DNA of 34,250 nt from NCBI GenBank assembly GCA_021811325.1, contig JAJZPE010000013.1:1-34250 (forward strand). The letters are read 5' to 3'. The stretch is from Bacillota bacterium. Lineage in GTDB: Bacteria > Bacillota > Sulfobacillia > JAJYWN01 > JAJZPE01. Positions 18,530 to 27,903 of this stretch are shown piece by piece; position 1 is the first letter of the stretch; every line of letters begins with the position of its first letter. Under the pieces are notes generated by a model, which did not search any database, was not told the DNA's origin, and saw only the letters and a program-made list of their open reading frames with translations. The translations under genes and the position numbers were made by a program.

Positions 18530-20557
18530 ATGACCTTCATCAAGGACCAAGCGCTTCTGGACAGGCTGATGTTCATCGCCCCACTGGCCGGCGTCCTGGC
18601 CCTGCTCTTCGCGGCCTACCTGGCCTGGAGAGTGGTCCGGGCGCAACCGGGCACGGCCCGGATGCAGGAGATCAGCACGGCCATCCAGGAGGGGGCCATG
18701 GCCTTCCTCTTCCGAGAATACCGCACGCTGGCCTTCTTCGTCGTGGCCATGGCCGCCCTGATCGGGCTGGCCGGGGCCCGGAGCCCCGGGCATAGTCTCC
18801 CGCCGCAGGCCGCGGTGGCCTTCGTCTTCGGGACCATCTGCTCCGTCGGGGCCGGCTTCATCGGCATGTATGTGGCCACCCGGGCCAACGTCCGGACGGC
18901 CAACGCCGCCCACAAGGGCCAGAACGCGGCCCTCAGCATCGCCTTCTCGAGCGGCGCCGTGATGGGGATGGCCGTCGTCGGCCTCGGCCTCGTCGGGCTG
19001 GGCGTTGTCTGGGCCATCTTCGGTAACGCCCTCGACCTCAAGAGCCTCTCCATCGTCAACGGCTTCGCCCTGGGGGCCAGCTCCATCGCCCTCTTCGCCC
19101 GTGTCGGCGGCGGCATCTACACCAAGGCCGCCGACGTCGGGGCCGACCTGGTCGGCAAGATCGAGGCGGGCATTCCCGAGGACGACCCGCGCAACCCGGC
19201 GGTCATCGCCGACAACGTCGGTGACAACGTCGGCGACGTGGCCGGCATGGGGGCCGACCTCTTCGAGTCGTACGTCGGGTCGATCGTCGCCGGCATGGTC
19301 ATCGGCGCCACCGCCTTCGGCATCCGGGGCATCGTCTTCCCGGTCGTCGTGGCGGCCACCGGCATCATCGCCTCGATCCTCGCCACCTTCCTGGTGCGCG
19401 GCGGCGAGCGCTCCAACCCCGTTTCGACCCTGCGCTTGGGCACCTTCGGGGCCTCGGTGCTGGTCATCATGGCCTCGTGGTTCCTGTCGCGCTCGTTCTG
19501 GATGACCAGCAACCTCTTCTGGGCCATCACCGCCGGCATCGTCGCCGGCATCGCCATCGGCCTCATTACCGAGTACTTCACCTCGTCCGACCGGCCGCCG
19601 GTGCGGGGCATTGCCGAAGCCAGCCAGACAGGACCGGCCACGAACCTCATCACCGGCCTTGCCGTGGGTATGCAGAGCACGGCCCTGCCGGTCATCACCG
19701 TGGCCGTGGCCATCCTCGTGGCCTACAAGTTCGGCGGGCTCTACGGCATCGCCCTCGCGGCGGTGGGCATGCTGTCAACGACCGGCATGACCGTGGCCGT
19801 CGACGCCTACGGGCCCGTGGCCGACAACGCCGGCGGCATCGCCGAGATGGCCGAACTGGGGAAGTCGGTCCGGCAGGTCACCGATCGCCTCGACGCCGTC
19901 GGCAACACCACGGCGGCCATCGCCAAGGGCTTCGCCATCGGTTCGGCCGCCCTGACCGCCCTGGCCCTTTTCTCGGCCTTCGCCACGGCCACGAACCTCT
20001 CCGTCCTAAGCCTTCTTGAGCCCCACGTCATCGCCGGGCTCTTCATCGGAGGTATGCTGCCCTATCTCTTCGCTTCCCTGGCCATGCAGGCCGTGGGCCG
20101 GGCGGCCAACCAGATGATCAAGGAAGTCCGCCGACAGTTCCGGGAGATCCCCGGGCTGATGGCCGGGAAGGCCCGCCCGGACTACGCCCGCTGCGTCGAC
20201 ATCAGCACCCGGGCGGCCCTCAACCAGATGGTCCTGCCCGGCCTGCTGGCCGTGGCCAGTCCGCTGTTCATCGGCTTCGTCCTCGGCAAGGAAGCCCTCG
20301 GCGGGCTTCTGGCGGGGGCCCTGGTGACCGGCTTCCTGGTCGCCGTGCAGATGGCCAACTCCGGCGGGGCCTGGGACAACGCCAAGAAGTACATCGAATC
20401 CGGCAAGCTGGGCGGGAAGGGTTCGGAGACGCACAAGGCGGCCGTCGTCGGCGACACGGTCGGTGACCCGTTCAAGGACACCGCCGGTCCGTCGCTGAAT
20501 ATCCTCATCAAGCTGATGACCATCGTCTCGCTGGTCTTCGCGTCCCTCTTCAAGTGA
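18530..20557 (+). CDS. hppA: Membrane-bound ion-pumping pyrophosphatase, K+-dependent type
   Basis: This polytopic integral membrane enzyme (675 residues, about 16 helices) hydrolyses pyrophosphate and pumps H+ or Na+. The catalytic signature [20 protein letters not shown] with [19 protein letters not shown] lies near residues 190-240; a second acidic site, [17 protein letters not shown], is near the C-terminus. At [21 protein letters not shown] (about 458-478) the residues after GNTT are Ala-Ala, as in K+-dependent enzymes, where K+-independent ones carry a Lys. Which ion is pumped cannot be told safely. The ATG at 18530 has GGGGAGGA six bases upstream; the TTG at 18509 is rejected. It saves energy from biosynthetic pyrophosphate, typical of anaerobes or energy-limited organisms. 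Confidence 0.95.
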   Translation: MTFIKDQALLDRLMFIAPLAGVLALLFAAYLAWRVVRAQPGTARMQEISTAIQEGAMAFLFREYRTLAFFVVAMAALIGLAGARSPGHSLPPQAAVAFVFGTICSVGAGFIGMYVATRANVRTANAAHKGQNAALSIAFSSGAVMGMAVVGLGLVGLGVVWAIFGNALDLKSLSIVNGFALGASSIALFARVGGGIYTKAADVGADLVGKIEAGIPEDDPRNPAVIADNVGDNVGDVAGMGADLFESYVGSIVAGMVIGATAFGIRGIVFPVVVAATGIIASILATFLVRGGERSNPVSTLRLGTFGASVLVIMASWFLSRSFWMTSNLFWAITAGIVAGIAIGLITEYFTSSDRPPVRGIAEASQTGPATNLITGLAVGMQSTALPVITVAVAILVAYKFGGLYGIALAAVGMLSTTGMTVAVDAYGPVADNAGGIAEMAELGKSVRQVTDRLDAVGNTTAAIAKGFAIGSAALTALALFSAFATATNLSVLSLLEPHVIAGLFIGGMLPYLFASLAMQAVGRAANQMIKEVRRQFREIPGLMAGKARPDYARCVDISTRAALNQMVLPGLLAVASPLFIGFVLGKEALGGLLAGALVTGFLVAVQMANSGGAWDNAKKYIESGKLGGKGSETHKAAVVGDTVGDPFKDTAGPSLNILIKLMTIVSLVFASLFK

Positions 20558-20569
20558 GGCCACGCGCCG

Positions 20570-20995
20570 ATGCCTGAAGAACGCTACGCCATGTGCTTCG
20601 GCTGCGGAGATGACAACCGCATCGGGCTGAAGCTGAAGTTCGACTGGGATGGCGACTTCCTGACGACCACCTTCACCCCGCAGGACGTCCACCAGGGCTA
20701 CCCTGGCGTCTGCCACGGAGGCATCGTCGCCACGGTCCTCGACGAGGTCATGGCCCAGGTCCTCTTCGTCCGCGGCATCCCCGCCGTCACGGCCAAGCTC
20801 GAGGTGCGTTACAGCCACGCCGTCCCGGCCGGGCGGCCCACCATTTACCGGGCCCGCCTCGTCCGCGACGCGCGCCGGCTCTATGAGGTCGAGGCCGAGG
20901 CGGTGGGGCCGTCCGGAACGCCCTACGCGACCGCCAAGGCCAGTTACCTACCGATTTCCAAGGAGGACATCGAGAAGCTCAATGACCAGGGATGA
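20570..20995 (+). CDS. PaaI/YbgC-like hotdog-fold thioesterase
   Basis: The 141-residue single-domain hotdog protein contains [16 protein letters not shown], then [20 protein letters not shown], in which the HGG(I) motif and following helix with Glu form the typical PaaI-type active site, then strand-rich [20 protein letters not shown]. Acyl-CoA thioester hydrolysis is the likely reaction; the substrate is unknown. The ribosome site before ATG 20570 is weak and it lies 12 bases after hppA, so coupling to that gene is likely. Its last 14 bases overlap the HD-domain gene. Confidence 0.85.
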   Translation: MPEERYAMCFGCGDDNRIGLKLKFDWDGDFLTTTFTPQDVHQGYPGVCHGGIVATVLDEVMAQVLFVRGIPAVTAKLEVRYSHAVPAGRPTIYRARLVRDARRLYEVEAEAVGPSGTPYATAKASYLPISKEDIEKLNDQG

Positions 20996-21533
20996 AGCCT
21001 ACCAGCTGATGCTGGAGAAGGTCCAGAACCAGAACCTACGGAAGCACATCCTCGCCGTCGAAGCGGTCATGCGGCGGCTGGCCCTTCGGTTCGGGGAAGA
21101 CCCCGAGCGTTGGGGCCTGGCCGGCCTCCTGCACGACATCGACTATGACACGACCAAGGACGACCCGGCCAGGCACAGCATGGAAGGGGCGGACATGCTG
21201 GCGGGGATGGGCCTCGACCTGGACATCGTCGACGCGGTCCGCGTCCACAACGAGCACCACGGGCTGCCGCGGACGACGACGATGGCCAAGGCCCTCCACG
21301 CCTGCGACCCGTTGACCGGGTTGATCGTCGCCGCCGCCCTCATCCGGCCGGAGAAGAAGCTGGCCATCGTCGACGTCCCGTTCATCATGAACCGCTTCGG
21401 CGAGAAGGGCTTCGCCCGTGGGGCCAACCGCGAGACCATCAAGCACTGCGCCGACCTCGGCCTGTCGTTGGAGGAGTTCATCGGCCTCGGGCTCGAGGCG
21501 ATGAAGGGCATCTCCGGCGAAATCGGCCTTTAG
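20982..21533 (+). CDS. HD-domain phosphohydrolase-like protein
   Basis: The 183-residue protein keeps HD-superfamily metal ligands: an upstream His in LRKHILAVEAVMRRLA, the HD pair in GLLHDIDYDT, His in ARHSMEGADML, HNEHHG, and a later Asp in ALHACDPLTGLIVAAALI. Proteins of this size and form are annotated as HDIG or YfbR-like hydrolases with nucleotide or phosphate-ester substrates; the substrate here is unknown. The frame continues upstream out of context, but ATG 20982 overlaps the thioesterase stop by 14 bases and matches the family start. An AAGGAGG lies 15 bases upstream. rnr follows 21 bases later. Confidence 0.85.
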   Translation: MTRDEAYQLMLEKVQNQNLRKHILAVEAVMRRLALRFGEDPERWGLAGLLHDIDYDTTKDDPARHSMEGADMLAGMGLDLDIVDAVRVHNEHHGLPRTTTMAKALHACDPLTGLIVAAALIRPEKKLAIVDVPFIMNRFGEKGFARGANRETIKHCADLGLSLEEFIGLGLEAMKGISGEIGL

Positions 21534-21554
21534 CGCACGGCGGGGAGGTAAATC

Positions 21555-23561
21555 GTGGGCGAGCAGGTCAGGAACCGTTCCGGGCGGGGGACCCCGCCAG
21601 GCCGGACCGGCCTTGTCACCGGAGAGCTCCGGGTCAGCGCCCGGGGCTTCGCCGTTTTGGAGACGGCGGATGGACTCGAGTTCTTCATCGGGCCGGAGGA
21701 CGTCCAGGGCGCCCTCCACGGCGACCTCGTCCTGGCCAAGCCACGCCGGGGGCACGCCCGGACCCGAGGTGAGCGCGTCGAGGCGGAGGTCGTACGGGTC
21801 CTCGAGCGGCGCGTGCGCCGCGTCATCGGCGTTTTCACGATAGGCCGTCACTTCGGACAGATAACCCCCAACGACGCGAGGTTTCCAGAGTTCATCGTCC
21901 CTCGCGGCAAACAGGGCGACGCCCGCCCCGGCGACCAGGTGGTCGGGGAAATCACCCGCTACTCGGACGGCCTGCGGCGGCCCGAGGCCCGGGTGGTCGA
22001 GGCCCTCGGAAAGGCCGGCCAACCCGGCGTCGACGTGGCCATCATCATCAAGACCTATGACTTGCCGGAGGAGTTCCCGGAAGACGCTCGGCGCGAGGCG
22101 GCCCGCGTCCCGCAGGAGGTCCCGGCCGAAGAAGCCGCATCGCGCCTCGACCTGCGGCACCTCCCCATCGTCACCATCGACGGCGAGGACGCCAAGGACC
22201 TCGACGACGCCGTCTCCCTCGAGGAGATTGAAGGGGGCGGCTTTCGGCTGGGCGTGCACATCGCCGACGTGGCCCACTACGTGCATCCCGACCGCCCTCT
22301 GGACCGGGAGGCCAGGCACCGCGCCACCAGCGTCTACCTCGTCGACCGGGTCCTGCCGATGCTCCCGCCGGAACTCTCCAACGGCATTTGCAGCCTCAAC
22401 CCGCGCGTCGACCGGCTCGCCCAGAGCGTCTTCATCGACTTCGACGCGGCCGGGAAGCGGCTCCGCTACGAGTTCGCCGACACGGTCATCCGGACCGCCG
22501 AGCGGATGACCTACACGGCCGTGGCCGGCGTCCTGGTCCGGCGCGAGGGCGCCCTGTTGGACCGCTACGCGCCCCTGGTGCCGCTCTTCGAGCGGATGGC
22601 CCGGCTGGCGCGCCTCCTGCGCGAGCGCCGGATGGCCCGCGGCGCCATCGACTTCGAGTTCCCCGAGGACAAGGTGGTCCTCGACGACGCCGGGCACCCC
22701 GTTGAGGTCCGCCGCTACGAGCGGACCATCGCCGACCAGGCCATCGAGGAGTTCATGCTGGCCGCCAACGAGGCCGTCGCCAGGCACTGCGCGGGCCTGA
22801 AGATACCTTTCATGTATCGCGTGCACGAGCGCCCCGACCCCGAGAAGCTCGTGGCCCTCAACGAGTTCCTCTACCCGTTCGGCTTCCAGCTCCGCGACAT
22901 CGAGGGTCTGCGTCCCGCCGAACTCCAGGCCATCCTGGAGAAAGTGGCCGGCCGGCCCGAGGAGCGGCTCGTCAGCCGGGTCATCCTCCGTTCGCTGAAG
23001 CAGGCGCGGTACAGCGCCGACAACGCCGGCCACTTCGCCCTGGCGACGCGGTATTACACCCATTTCACCTCGCCCATCCGGCGCTACCCAGACCTCGTCG
23101 TCCACCGCCTCCTCAGGGAGTCCCGGCGGGCCGGGGGCGCCTTGACGCCTGTGCGCGAGGGTCTGTGGCGGGAGGCCCTGCCGGATATCGCCGAGCACTC
23201 CTCCCGGCGCGAGCGCCTGGCCGACGAGGCCGATCGGGCCTCGGTCGACGTCAAGAAGTGCGAGTACATGGCCGACCGGCTCGGCGAGACCTACGACGGC
23301 ATCATCTCCGGCGTCACCGGCTACGGTTTCTACGTCGAACTGCCCAACACCATCGAGGGCCTCGTCCACGTCCGCGAACTCGCCGACGACTACTACGTCC
23401 TGGACGAGAAGAAATACGCCCTCATCGGACAGACGACGGGGCGGAGCTACCGGCTGGGGGACCGGGTCGACATCTTCGTGATCGCGGCCGACCCGATGAC
23501 CCGGCGCATCGACTTCGGGCTCGGGCCGATGCGGCCCGCATTTGACAGCTCGGGCTCGTAA
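21555..23561 (+). CDS. rnr: Ribonuclease R (RNB-family 3'-5' exoribonuclease)
   Basis: RNase R degrades structured RNA processively and, with SmpB and tmRNA, clears defective messages. The 668-residue protein has N-terminal cold-shock-type domains (about residues 15-200), the RNB catalytic domain starting near TIDGEDAKDLDDAVSLE (about 205-221, Mg-binding aspartates), GVHIADVAHYVHPD, PMLPPELSNGICSLNP, YTHFTSPIRRYPDL, and a C-terminal S1 domain (about 577-660, YDGIISGVTGYGFYVELPN). It is somewhat shorter than E. coli RNase R and lacks the long basic tail and the N-terminal HTH. The start is GTG at 21555 with GGGGAGG six bases upstream. smpB and ssrA follow. Confidence 0.95.
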   Translation: MGEQVRNRSGRGTPPGRTGLVTGELRVSARGFAVLETADGLEFFIGPEDVQGALHGDLVLAKPRRGHARTRGERVEAEVVRVLERRVRRVIGVFTIGRHFGQITPNDARFPEFIVPRGKQGDARPGDQVVGEITRYSDGLRRPEARVVEALGKAGQPGVDVAIIIKTYDLPEEFPEDARREAARVPQEVPAEEAASRLDLRHLPIVTIDGEDAKDLDDAVSLEEIEGGGFRLGVHIADVAHYVHPDRPLDREARHRATSVYLVDRVLPMLPPELSNGICSLNPRVDRLAQSVFIDFDAAGKRLRYEFADTVIRTAERMTYTAVAGVLVRREGALLDRYAPLVPLFERMARLARLLRERRMARGAIDFEFPEDKVVLDDAGHPVEVRRYERTIADQAIEEFMLAANEAVARHCAGLKIPFMYRVHERPDPEKLVALNEFLYPFGFQLRDIEGLRPAELQAILEKVAGRPEERLVSRVILRSLKQARYSADNAGHFALATRYYTHFTSPIRRYPDLVVHRLLRESRRAGGALTPVREGLWREALPDIAEHSSRRERLADEADRASVDVKKCEYMADRLGETYDGIISGVTGYGFYVELPNTIEGLVHVRELADDYYVLDEKKYALIGQTTGRSYRLGDRVDIFVIAADPMTRRIDFGLGPMRPAFDSSGS

Positions 23562-23570
23562 AGGTATAAT
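23542..23570 (+). promoter_or_regulatory. Perfect-consensus sigma-A promoter for smpB-ssrA
   Basis: TTGACA at 23542-23547 and TATAAT at 23565-23570 are both exact consensus with a 17-base spacer. The -35 is inside the last codons of rnr and the -10 is just after its stop. Confidence 0.85.
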
Positions 23571-23601
23571 GAAATTCCGGTTATTAGGTCAAAGAACACG
23601 A

Positions 23602-23621
23602 CCCTCGTTCGCCAACGAGGG
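23602..23621 (+). other. Leader hairpin before smpB
   Basis: CCCTCGTT and AACGAGGG form an 8-bp stem with a CGCC loop about 30 bases downstream of the promoter. No T-run follows, so it is not a terminator; it may stabilise the leader or act in an unknown control. Confidence 0.45.
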
Positions 23622-23682
23622 CCGTCGCGTCAGTCGGCGCCTGTTGTCGTGAAAGGCGGCGCCGCGCCAATGAGGGATGGCC

Positions 23683-24159
23683 ATGTCCGAGCCACAACAA
23701 GAAATCAAGGTCGTCGCCGAGAACCGCAAAGCCTGGCACGACTATTTCATCGACGAGACCTTCGAGGCCGGACTGGCCCTGACCGGGACGGAGGTCAAGT
23801 CGTTGCGCGCCGGCAAGGCCAATCTGCGTGACAGCTACGCGGGCCTCGAAAAGAACGAACTGTTCCTGTATAATATGCACATAAGCCCGTACGAAATGGG
23901 CAACCGCTTCAACCACGACCCGCTCCGGACGCGCAAGCTCCTGATGCACCGCAGCGAGATCAAGCGCTTGGCCTCGCGGGTCCGCGAGAAGGGTTTCACC
24001 CTGGTGGCCCTGCGCCTGTACTTCAAGCGCGGCCGGGCCAAGGTCGAGTTGGGCCTGGCCAGGGGCAAGAAGCTCTATGACAAGCGGGCTCAGATCGCTG
24101 AACGGGACGCCAGGCGCGACACCGAGCGGGAGTTGCGCGGGCGTGACCGCGCCCGCTGA
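23683..24159 (+). CDS. smpB: SsrA-binding protein SmpB
   Basis: SmpB binds tmRNA and brings it to stalled ribosomes. The 158-residue protein contains [72 protein letters not shown], and the basic C-terminal tail [17 protein letters not shown], all typical. Two in-frame ATGs exist (23677, 23683); GAGGG lies six bases before the second, which is chosen. Its partner RNA gene begins 33 bases after the stop. A consensus promoter inside the end of rnr probably drives both. Confidence 0.96.
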   Translation: MSEPQQEIKVVAENRKAWHDYFIDETFEAGLALTGTEVKSLRAGKANLRDSYAGLEKNELFLYNMHISPYEMGNRFNHDPLRTRKLLMHRSEIKRLASRVREKGFTLVALRLYFKRGRAKVELGLARGKKLYDKRAQIAERDARRDTERELRGRDRAR

Positions 24160-24192
24160 AACAAATCCCGCGTTTCAACGACTAACACTCTT

Positions 24193-24535
24193 GGGGGCGA
24201 ATCAGTTTCGACGGGGGTAGGAGGGGCAAGAGCAGCGAGCCGAGGTCCCGTGCCTCGTTAAACCGCGGGAACCGTTTAACTGCCAACGAATACGCTTTAG
24301 CTGCTTAAGAACAGCTACGCCTGATTGACCTCGCCTGCGTGGTCGGTCAGAGGCGCCATTTAGAGTAGGCTACCTGTAGGACCCGGGCTCGGGGTCCGGC
24401 AGGGAACTAAGAGAGCTAGTCGCTGCGGACTCGCGCCGGTGGGCGTCCGCGGCGGCGAAACTGAACTGCCGGCTACGCTCGTAGAGACTGTTGTCAATTC
24501 ACCTTCGGACCGGAGTGCAACTCTCCGCGCCTCCA
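24193..24535 (+). ncRNA. ssrA: Transfer-messenger RNA (tmRNA)
   Basis: The 5' end GGGGGCGAATCAGTTTCGAC is the conserved tmRNA start. The acceptor GGGGGCG (24193-24199) pairs with CGCCTCC (24528-24534; one G-U), and a T-arm CGGAG-TGCAACT-CTCCG lies just before it. CCA is not encoded (CTCCA is followed by CAA). The tag frame reads GCC AAC GAA TAC GCT TTA GCT GCT TAA from about 24282, giving ANEYALAA, preceded by the tRNA-borne Ala. Pseudoknot-forming GC segments fill the 3' half. It rescues stalled ribosomes with SmpB. Confidence 0.95.
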
Positions 24536-24543
24536 CAAACGTT

Positions 24544-24577
24544 GAGGGTCGGCCATACTAATGGCCGGCCCTCTTCG
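24544..24577 (+). terminator. Terminator of ssrA
   Basis: GAGGGTCGGCCAT and ATGGCCGGCCCTC form a 13-bp stem (one G-U pair) with a four-base loop, then TTCGATT. Confidence 0.75.
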
Positions 24578-24742
24578 ATTCCTCGCGGTCGCCGCCATGC
24601 CCGCGCCCATGCCCGCGCCCTCAGGCCGCCGGCGCCGACCCGCCTCTTCGGCCGTGGCTCCTTCGAGACCCGAAAGGAAAACCGCGGGCCCCGTTGAAGT
24701 ATAGGAGACTGTCGTTCGACGCCAAAGGAGGCTGCCCTTTAG

Positions 24743-25684
24743 ATGCCGTATGAGGGGCTCGAGATCATCGACTTCCACGTCCACCTGCCCGTGTGGGGCC
24801 GCCGTCCGCGGGACCCGGCGCGTCCGGCGGGTGACCAGCCCAGGAAGCGCGACCTGAACCAGGAGTACTCGCTGGAGCGACGGGCCGTATGGCGCAAGGA
24901 ATGGGGTTTTCCCGACCCGGAGGATGCGGGCGTCGTCACCGAGGACCAGATGACCGCCCGTTGGGCGGCCGAGGTCGACAAGCACGGCCTGAAAAGCGTC
25001 GTCCTCGTCACCGGCGGCGGGAATGAAAAGCTGGCCGAACTCGTCAAGCCATATCGGGACAAGCTCGTCCCCTTCGCCCATCACGACCTGGCCGCGCCGG
25101 ACGCCCTCGATCAGCTTCGGAAGGCCGTCGAGGAGTTCGGCTTCAGGGGTTACAAGGTCATCGCCCCGACCCTGTCCATCGACTCCTTCGACCGGCCGGA
25201 GCTCGAGCCCCTGTGGACCTACATGGAGGAGAAGCAGCTGCCGTTCCTGGTCCACTTCGGCTGGCTCGGCACGGGCGGCGGCATTGTCGAGCACCCGCTG
25301 ATCAACCCGTTGAAAATCTTCCCGGTGGCCCACCATCACCCGGCCCTGCCCATCGTCGTCGCCCACTTCGGGTGCGGGTACTTCGGCGAACTCCTTCAGC
25401 TGTGCTGGAGCTGCCCGAGCGTCTACGCCGACACCTCCGGGTCGAACCAGTGGACCCGCTGGATGCCTTACCCCCTAGACCTCGAGACCCTCTTCCGCAA
25501 GACCTACGAGACCATCGGCTCCAAGCGGATAGTCTTCGGGACCGATTCGAGCTGGTTCCCGCGCGGCTTCTCCGTGCGTTACCTGGAGGAGCAGGTCCGC
25601 GCCTGCCGCTGGGTCGGCATGAAGGACGAGGACATCGCCGACGTCTTTGGCGGGAACGCCGCGAGACTGCTCGGAAGCGGATAG
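24743..25684 (+). CDS. Amidohydrolase family (PF04909-like) metal-dependent hydrolase
   Basis: The 313-residue TIM-barrel protein has the N-terminal metal motif IIDFHVHLPVW (His12, His14), FLVHFGWLG (barrel His), VVAHFGCGYFGEL and the C-terminal RIVFGTDSSWFPRGF with the final metal-ligand Asp. This is the amidohydrolase_2 pattern (decarboxylases and lactonases such as ACMSD and related enzymes). No nearby gene names a substrate. ATG 24743 has AAAGGAGG about 11 bases upstream. It is monocistronic between two terminators. Confidence 0.85.
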   Translation: MPYEGLEIIDFHVHLPVWGRRPRDPARPAGDQPRKRDLNQEYSLERRAVWRKEWGFPDPEDAGVVTEDQMTARWAAEVDKHGLKSVVLVTGGGNEKLAELVKPYRDKLVPFAHHDLAAPDALDQLRKAVEEFGFRGYKVIAPTLSIDSFDRPELEPLWTYMEEKQLPFLVHFGWLGTGGGIVEHPLINPLKIFPVAHHHPALPIVVAHFGCGYFGELLQLCWSCPSVYADTSGSNQWTRWMPYPLDLETLFRKTYETIGSKRIVFGTDSSWFPRGFSVRYLEEQVRACRWVGMKDEDIADVFGGNAARLLGSG

Positions 25685-25691
25685 ACGCCCT

Positions 25692-25723
25692 GGCCCCGGG
25701 CCACCGCCCGGGGCCGCGTTTCG
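25692..25723 (+). terminator. Terminator after the amidohydrolase
   Basis: GGCCCCGGGC and GCCCGGGGCC form a 10-bp stem with a four-base loop, then GCGTTTC, seven bases after the stop codon. The T-run is short. Confidence 0.65.
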
Positions 25724-25845
25724 GCCATGGGTCGGTTGCAGGTATGTTTTCCCGAGGCCTCAAACCCGCGAAAAACGCAGGAGATGGTCGAACTAAGTAG
25801 AATGACGGAAACGGAGACTTTTCCAGCACAACCAGGGGAGGCCCA

Positions 25846-27825
25846 ATGAGCCCTTTGAGCAAGGTCTTCGAACGCATCTGCAACCGTCAAAACGTTACCC
25901 GGCGCTGGTTCGCCGCCTTCTTGGTGGCGGCGGTCCTTGGCGCCACGCTGCTCTCCGGAGTTGGCCCGGCGGCCGCGGCTGCCCGGGTCAAGCTCATCAT
26001 CAACGGGGCCGTGGTCCCCAGCGACGTCGCCCCAACGGTCTCCAAAGGCCGAGTCATGGTGCCGTTGCGCGTGGTCACCGAGTACTTCGGGGCCACCGTC
26101 GGCTATGACGCCAAGACGCGGACCGCCACCGTCGCCCTCAACGGCACGAACATCTCCCTGAAGATCGGGGACCGCCGGGCCTACATCAATAAGAGTCCGG
26201 TGACCCTGGACGTGCCGGCGACCGCCGTCGGCGGCCGGACCATCGTCCCGCTGCGCTTCATCGGCGAGGCTCTCGGGGCCACCGTCGACTGGGACCCGAA
26301 GGCCTATGCCGTCAACATCCGCCGGGACGGCACGATCACCGGGGTGACCTTCGACAAGGGCGTGGGCGCGGCCACGGTGACCATCGCCATCAAGGGCGGC
26401 ACCACCGGGTTCTCGACCACCGTGGCCAAGGACCCGGACCGGCTGATCATCGACCTCAAGGGAACCGTCCTCGGGCTGCCCAGAGACACCTACGACTTCA
26501 ACGACCCGTCTCTGACCCGCGTCCGGACCGGCGTCTTCTCGTCCGAACCGAACATCTCCCGGGTCATTCTCGACTTCCCTGAGGCCACCCCGGCCAGGGT
26601 GACCGCCGACGACCACAACACGGCCGTCAAGGTCACCTTCGGTTACAAGGTGACCAGCATCGGGATGCAGACCAGGGGGCAGGAAAAGGTCATCGTCATC
26701 GGCACCACCGGGCCGGTCAAGTGCGAGACGACGACCCTCCAGAACCCGGACCGCGCGGTCATCGACGTCAAGGGGGCCACCGTTTCGGCGTCCCTCACTC
26801 AGCCGGCGGTGACCGTCGACGACGCCACCGTCAGCCAGTTGCGGGTGGGCCAGTTCTCGGCGGACCCGCAGGTCGTCCGGGTCGTCGCCGACCTCAAGAA
26901 GCCGACCGGCATCGGCGTCGAGGCCAAGGACCAGGAGGCCATCGGGCACTTCCTGGCGATGGTCAACAAACTTTCATATGAGAAAGCGACCGGCGCCGGA
27001 CGCCTGACCCTGGAAGTCAGCCAGGGCGTCAGTTGGACGGCTTCACGCCTGGCCTCTCCGAACCGCCTCGTCCTCAGCGTGCCCTTCGCCACCGCGTCCA
27101 ACCTGGGCCCGGACATCGTCCCCGGCGACGGCCTGGTGCGCGACATTTCCTGGGCGGTGCTGCCCGACAATCCGTCGACCGTCCGCCTGACCATCGAGAG
27201 CCAGACCATGCTGGACTATACGGCCACGAACTCCCCCGACGGCAAGCAGGTGACGCTCACCCTGACCCCGTCGAGCCTGGTCGGGAAGCTCGTCGTCGTC
27301 GACCCGGGCCACGGCGGGCCGGACCCCGGCGCCCGCGGGCCGAGCGGCACCCTGGAGAAGGACATCGACCTGGCCATCGCCCTCTACCTGCGGGACTACC
27401 TCATCGCCGCGGGGGCCAGGGTGCTCATGATCCGCACCCAGGACATCGACGTCGGCCTGTACGAACGGCCGGCCATCGCCAACGCCAACCACGCCGACCT
27501 GTTCATCTCCGTCCACAACAACGCCACTGAATACGACCGCCAGTCGGGGACCGAGACCTACTACACGAACACCAACCCACTCAGCCGGGCGCTGGCCGAC
27601 GCGGTCCACCACTCCGTGATAACCTCCCTGGGGACCATCGACCGCGGCGTGCGGACCGAGCCGTTCGTCGTCATTCGCGAGACCAAAGCCCCGTCGGTGC
27701 TGGTGGAAGGGCTCTACCTGTCCAACCCCAGCGACGAGAAGCGGCTGAAAGACCCGGCCTTCCAGAAGTCGCTGGCCGAGGCCATTTGGAAGGGAGTCGC
27801 CGACTTCTACGCAGGCAAGGATTGA
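25846..27825 (+). CDS. Secreted N-acetylmuramoyl-L-alanine amidase with stalk and AMIN domains
   Basis: This cell-wall hydrolase cleaves the bond between MurNAc and the stem peptide. A signal peptide (about 1-45, hydrophobic FAAFLVAAVLGATLLSGVG then AAAA) is followed by a copper-amine-oxidase-N stalk domain (about 46-155; INGAVVPSD, VMVPLRVVTEYFGA), two or three AMIN-type beta domains (about 165-475) that should target the protein to peptidoglycan or the septum, and the Amidase_3 domain (about 485-655). Zinc ligands are visible in VVDPGHGGPDPG (His), GTLEKDIDLA (Glu) and ISVHNNA (His); the catalytic Glu is in VLVEGLYLSNP. ATG 25846 has GGGGAGG six bases upstream. 659 residues. No gene here suggests a germination-specific role; general daughter-cell separation or remodelling is more likely. 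Confidence 0.93.
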   Translation: MSPLSKVFERICNRQNVTRRWFAAFLVAAVLGATLLSGVGPAAAAARVKLIINGAVVPSDVAPTVSKGRVMVPLRVVTEYFGATVGYDAKTRTATVALNGTNISLKIGDRRAYINKSPVTLDVPATAVGGRTIVPLRFIGEALGATVDWDPKAYAVNIRRDGTITGVTFDKGVGAATVTIAIKGGTTGFSTTVAKDPDRLIIDLKGTVLGLPRDTYDFNDPSLTRVRTGVFSSEPNISRVILDFPEATPARVTADDHNTAVKVTFGYKVTSIGMQTRGQEKVIVIGTTGPVKCETTTLQNPDRAVIDVKGATVSASLTQPAVTVDDATVSQLRVGQFSADPQVVRVVADLKKPTGIGVEAKDQEAIGHFLAMVNKLSYEKATGAGRLTLEVSQGVSWTASRLASPNRLVLSVPFATASNLGPDIVPGDGLVRDISWAVLPDNPSTVRLTIESQTMLDYTATNSPDGKQVTLTLTPSSLVGKLVVVDPGHGGPDPGARGPSGTLEKDIDLAIALYLRDYLIAAGARVLMIRTQDIDVGLYERPAIANANHADLFISVHNNATEYDRQSGTETYYTNTNPLSRALADAVHHSVITSLGTIDRGVRTEPFVVIRETKAPSVLVEGLYLSNPSDEKRLKDPAFQKSLAEAIWKGVADFYAGKD

Positions 27826-27851
27826 CAGGCTGGGTCCGGACTTGCTATGAT
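27822..27851 (+). promoter_or_regulatory. Sigma-A promoter of the marR-type gene
   Basis: TTGACA at 27822-27827, overlapping the amidase stop codon, and TATGAT at 27846-27851 with 18 bases between. Confidence 0.7.
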
Positions 27852-27903
27852 TACTAAGGCAACTTAGGGGGCCGAAATATTAGGGTGCATGGGGGTGAGC
27901 GGC

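Noticed and set aside
21036-23369. 777-codon open frame on the minus strand
   Set aside because: Antisense shadow of the HD-domain gene and rnr; no recognisable protein motif.
24491-24697. 68-codon plus-strand frame
   Set aside because: Covers the 3' end of tmRNA and its terminator; no ribosome site.
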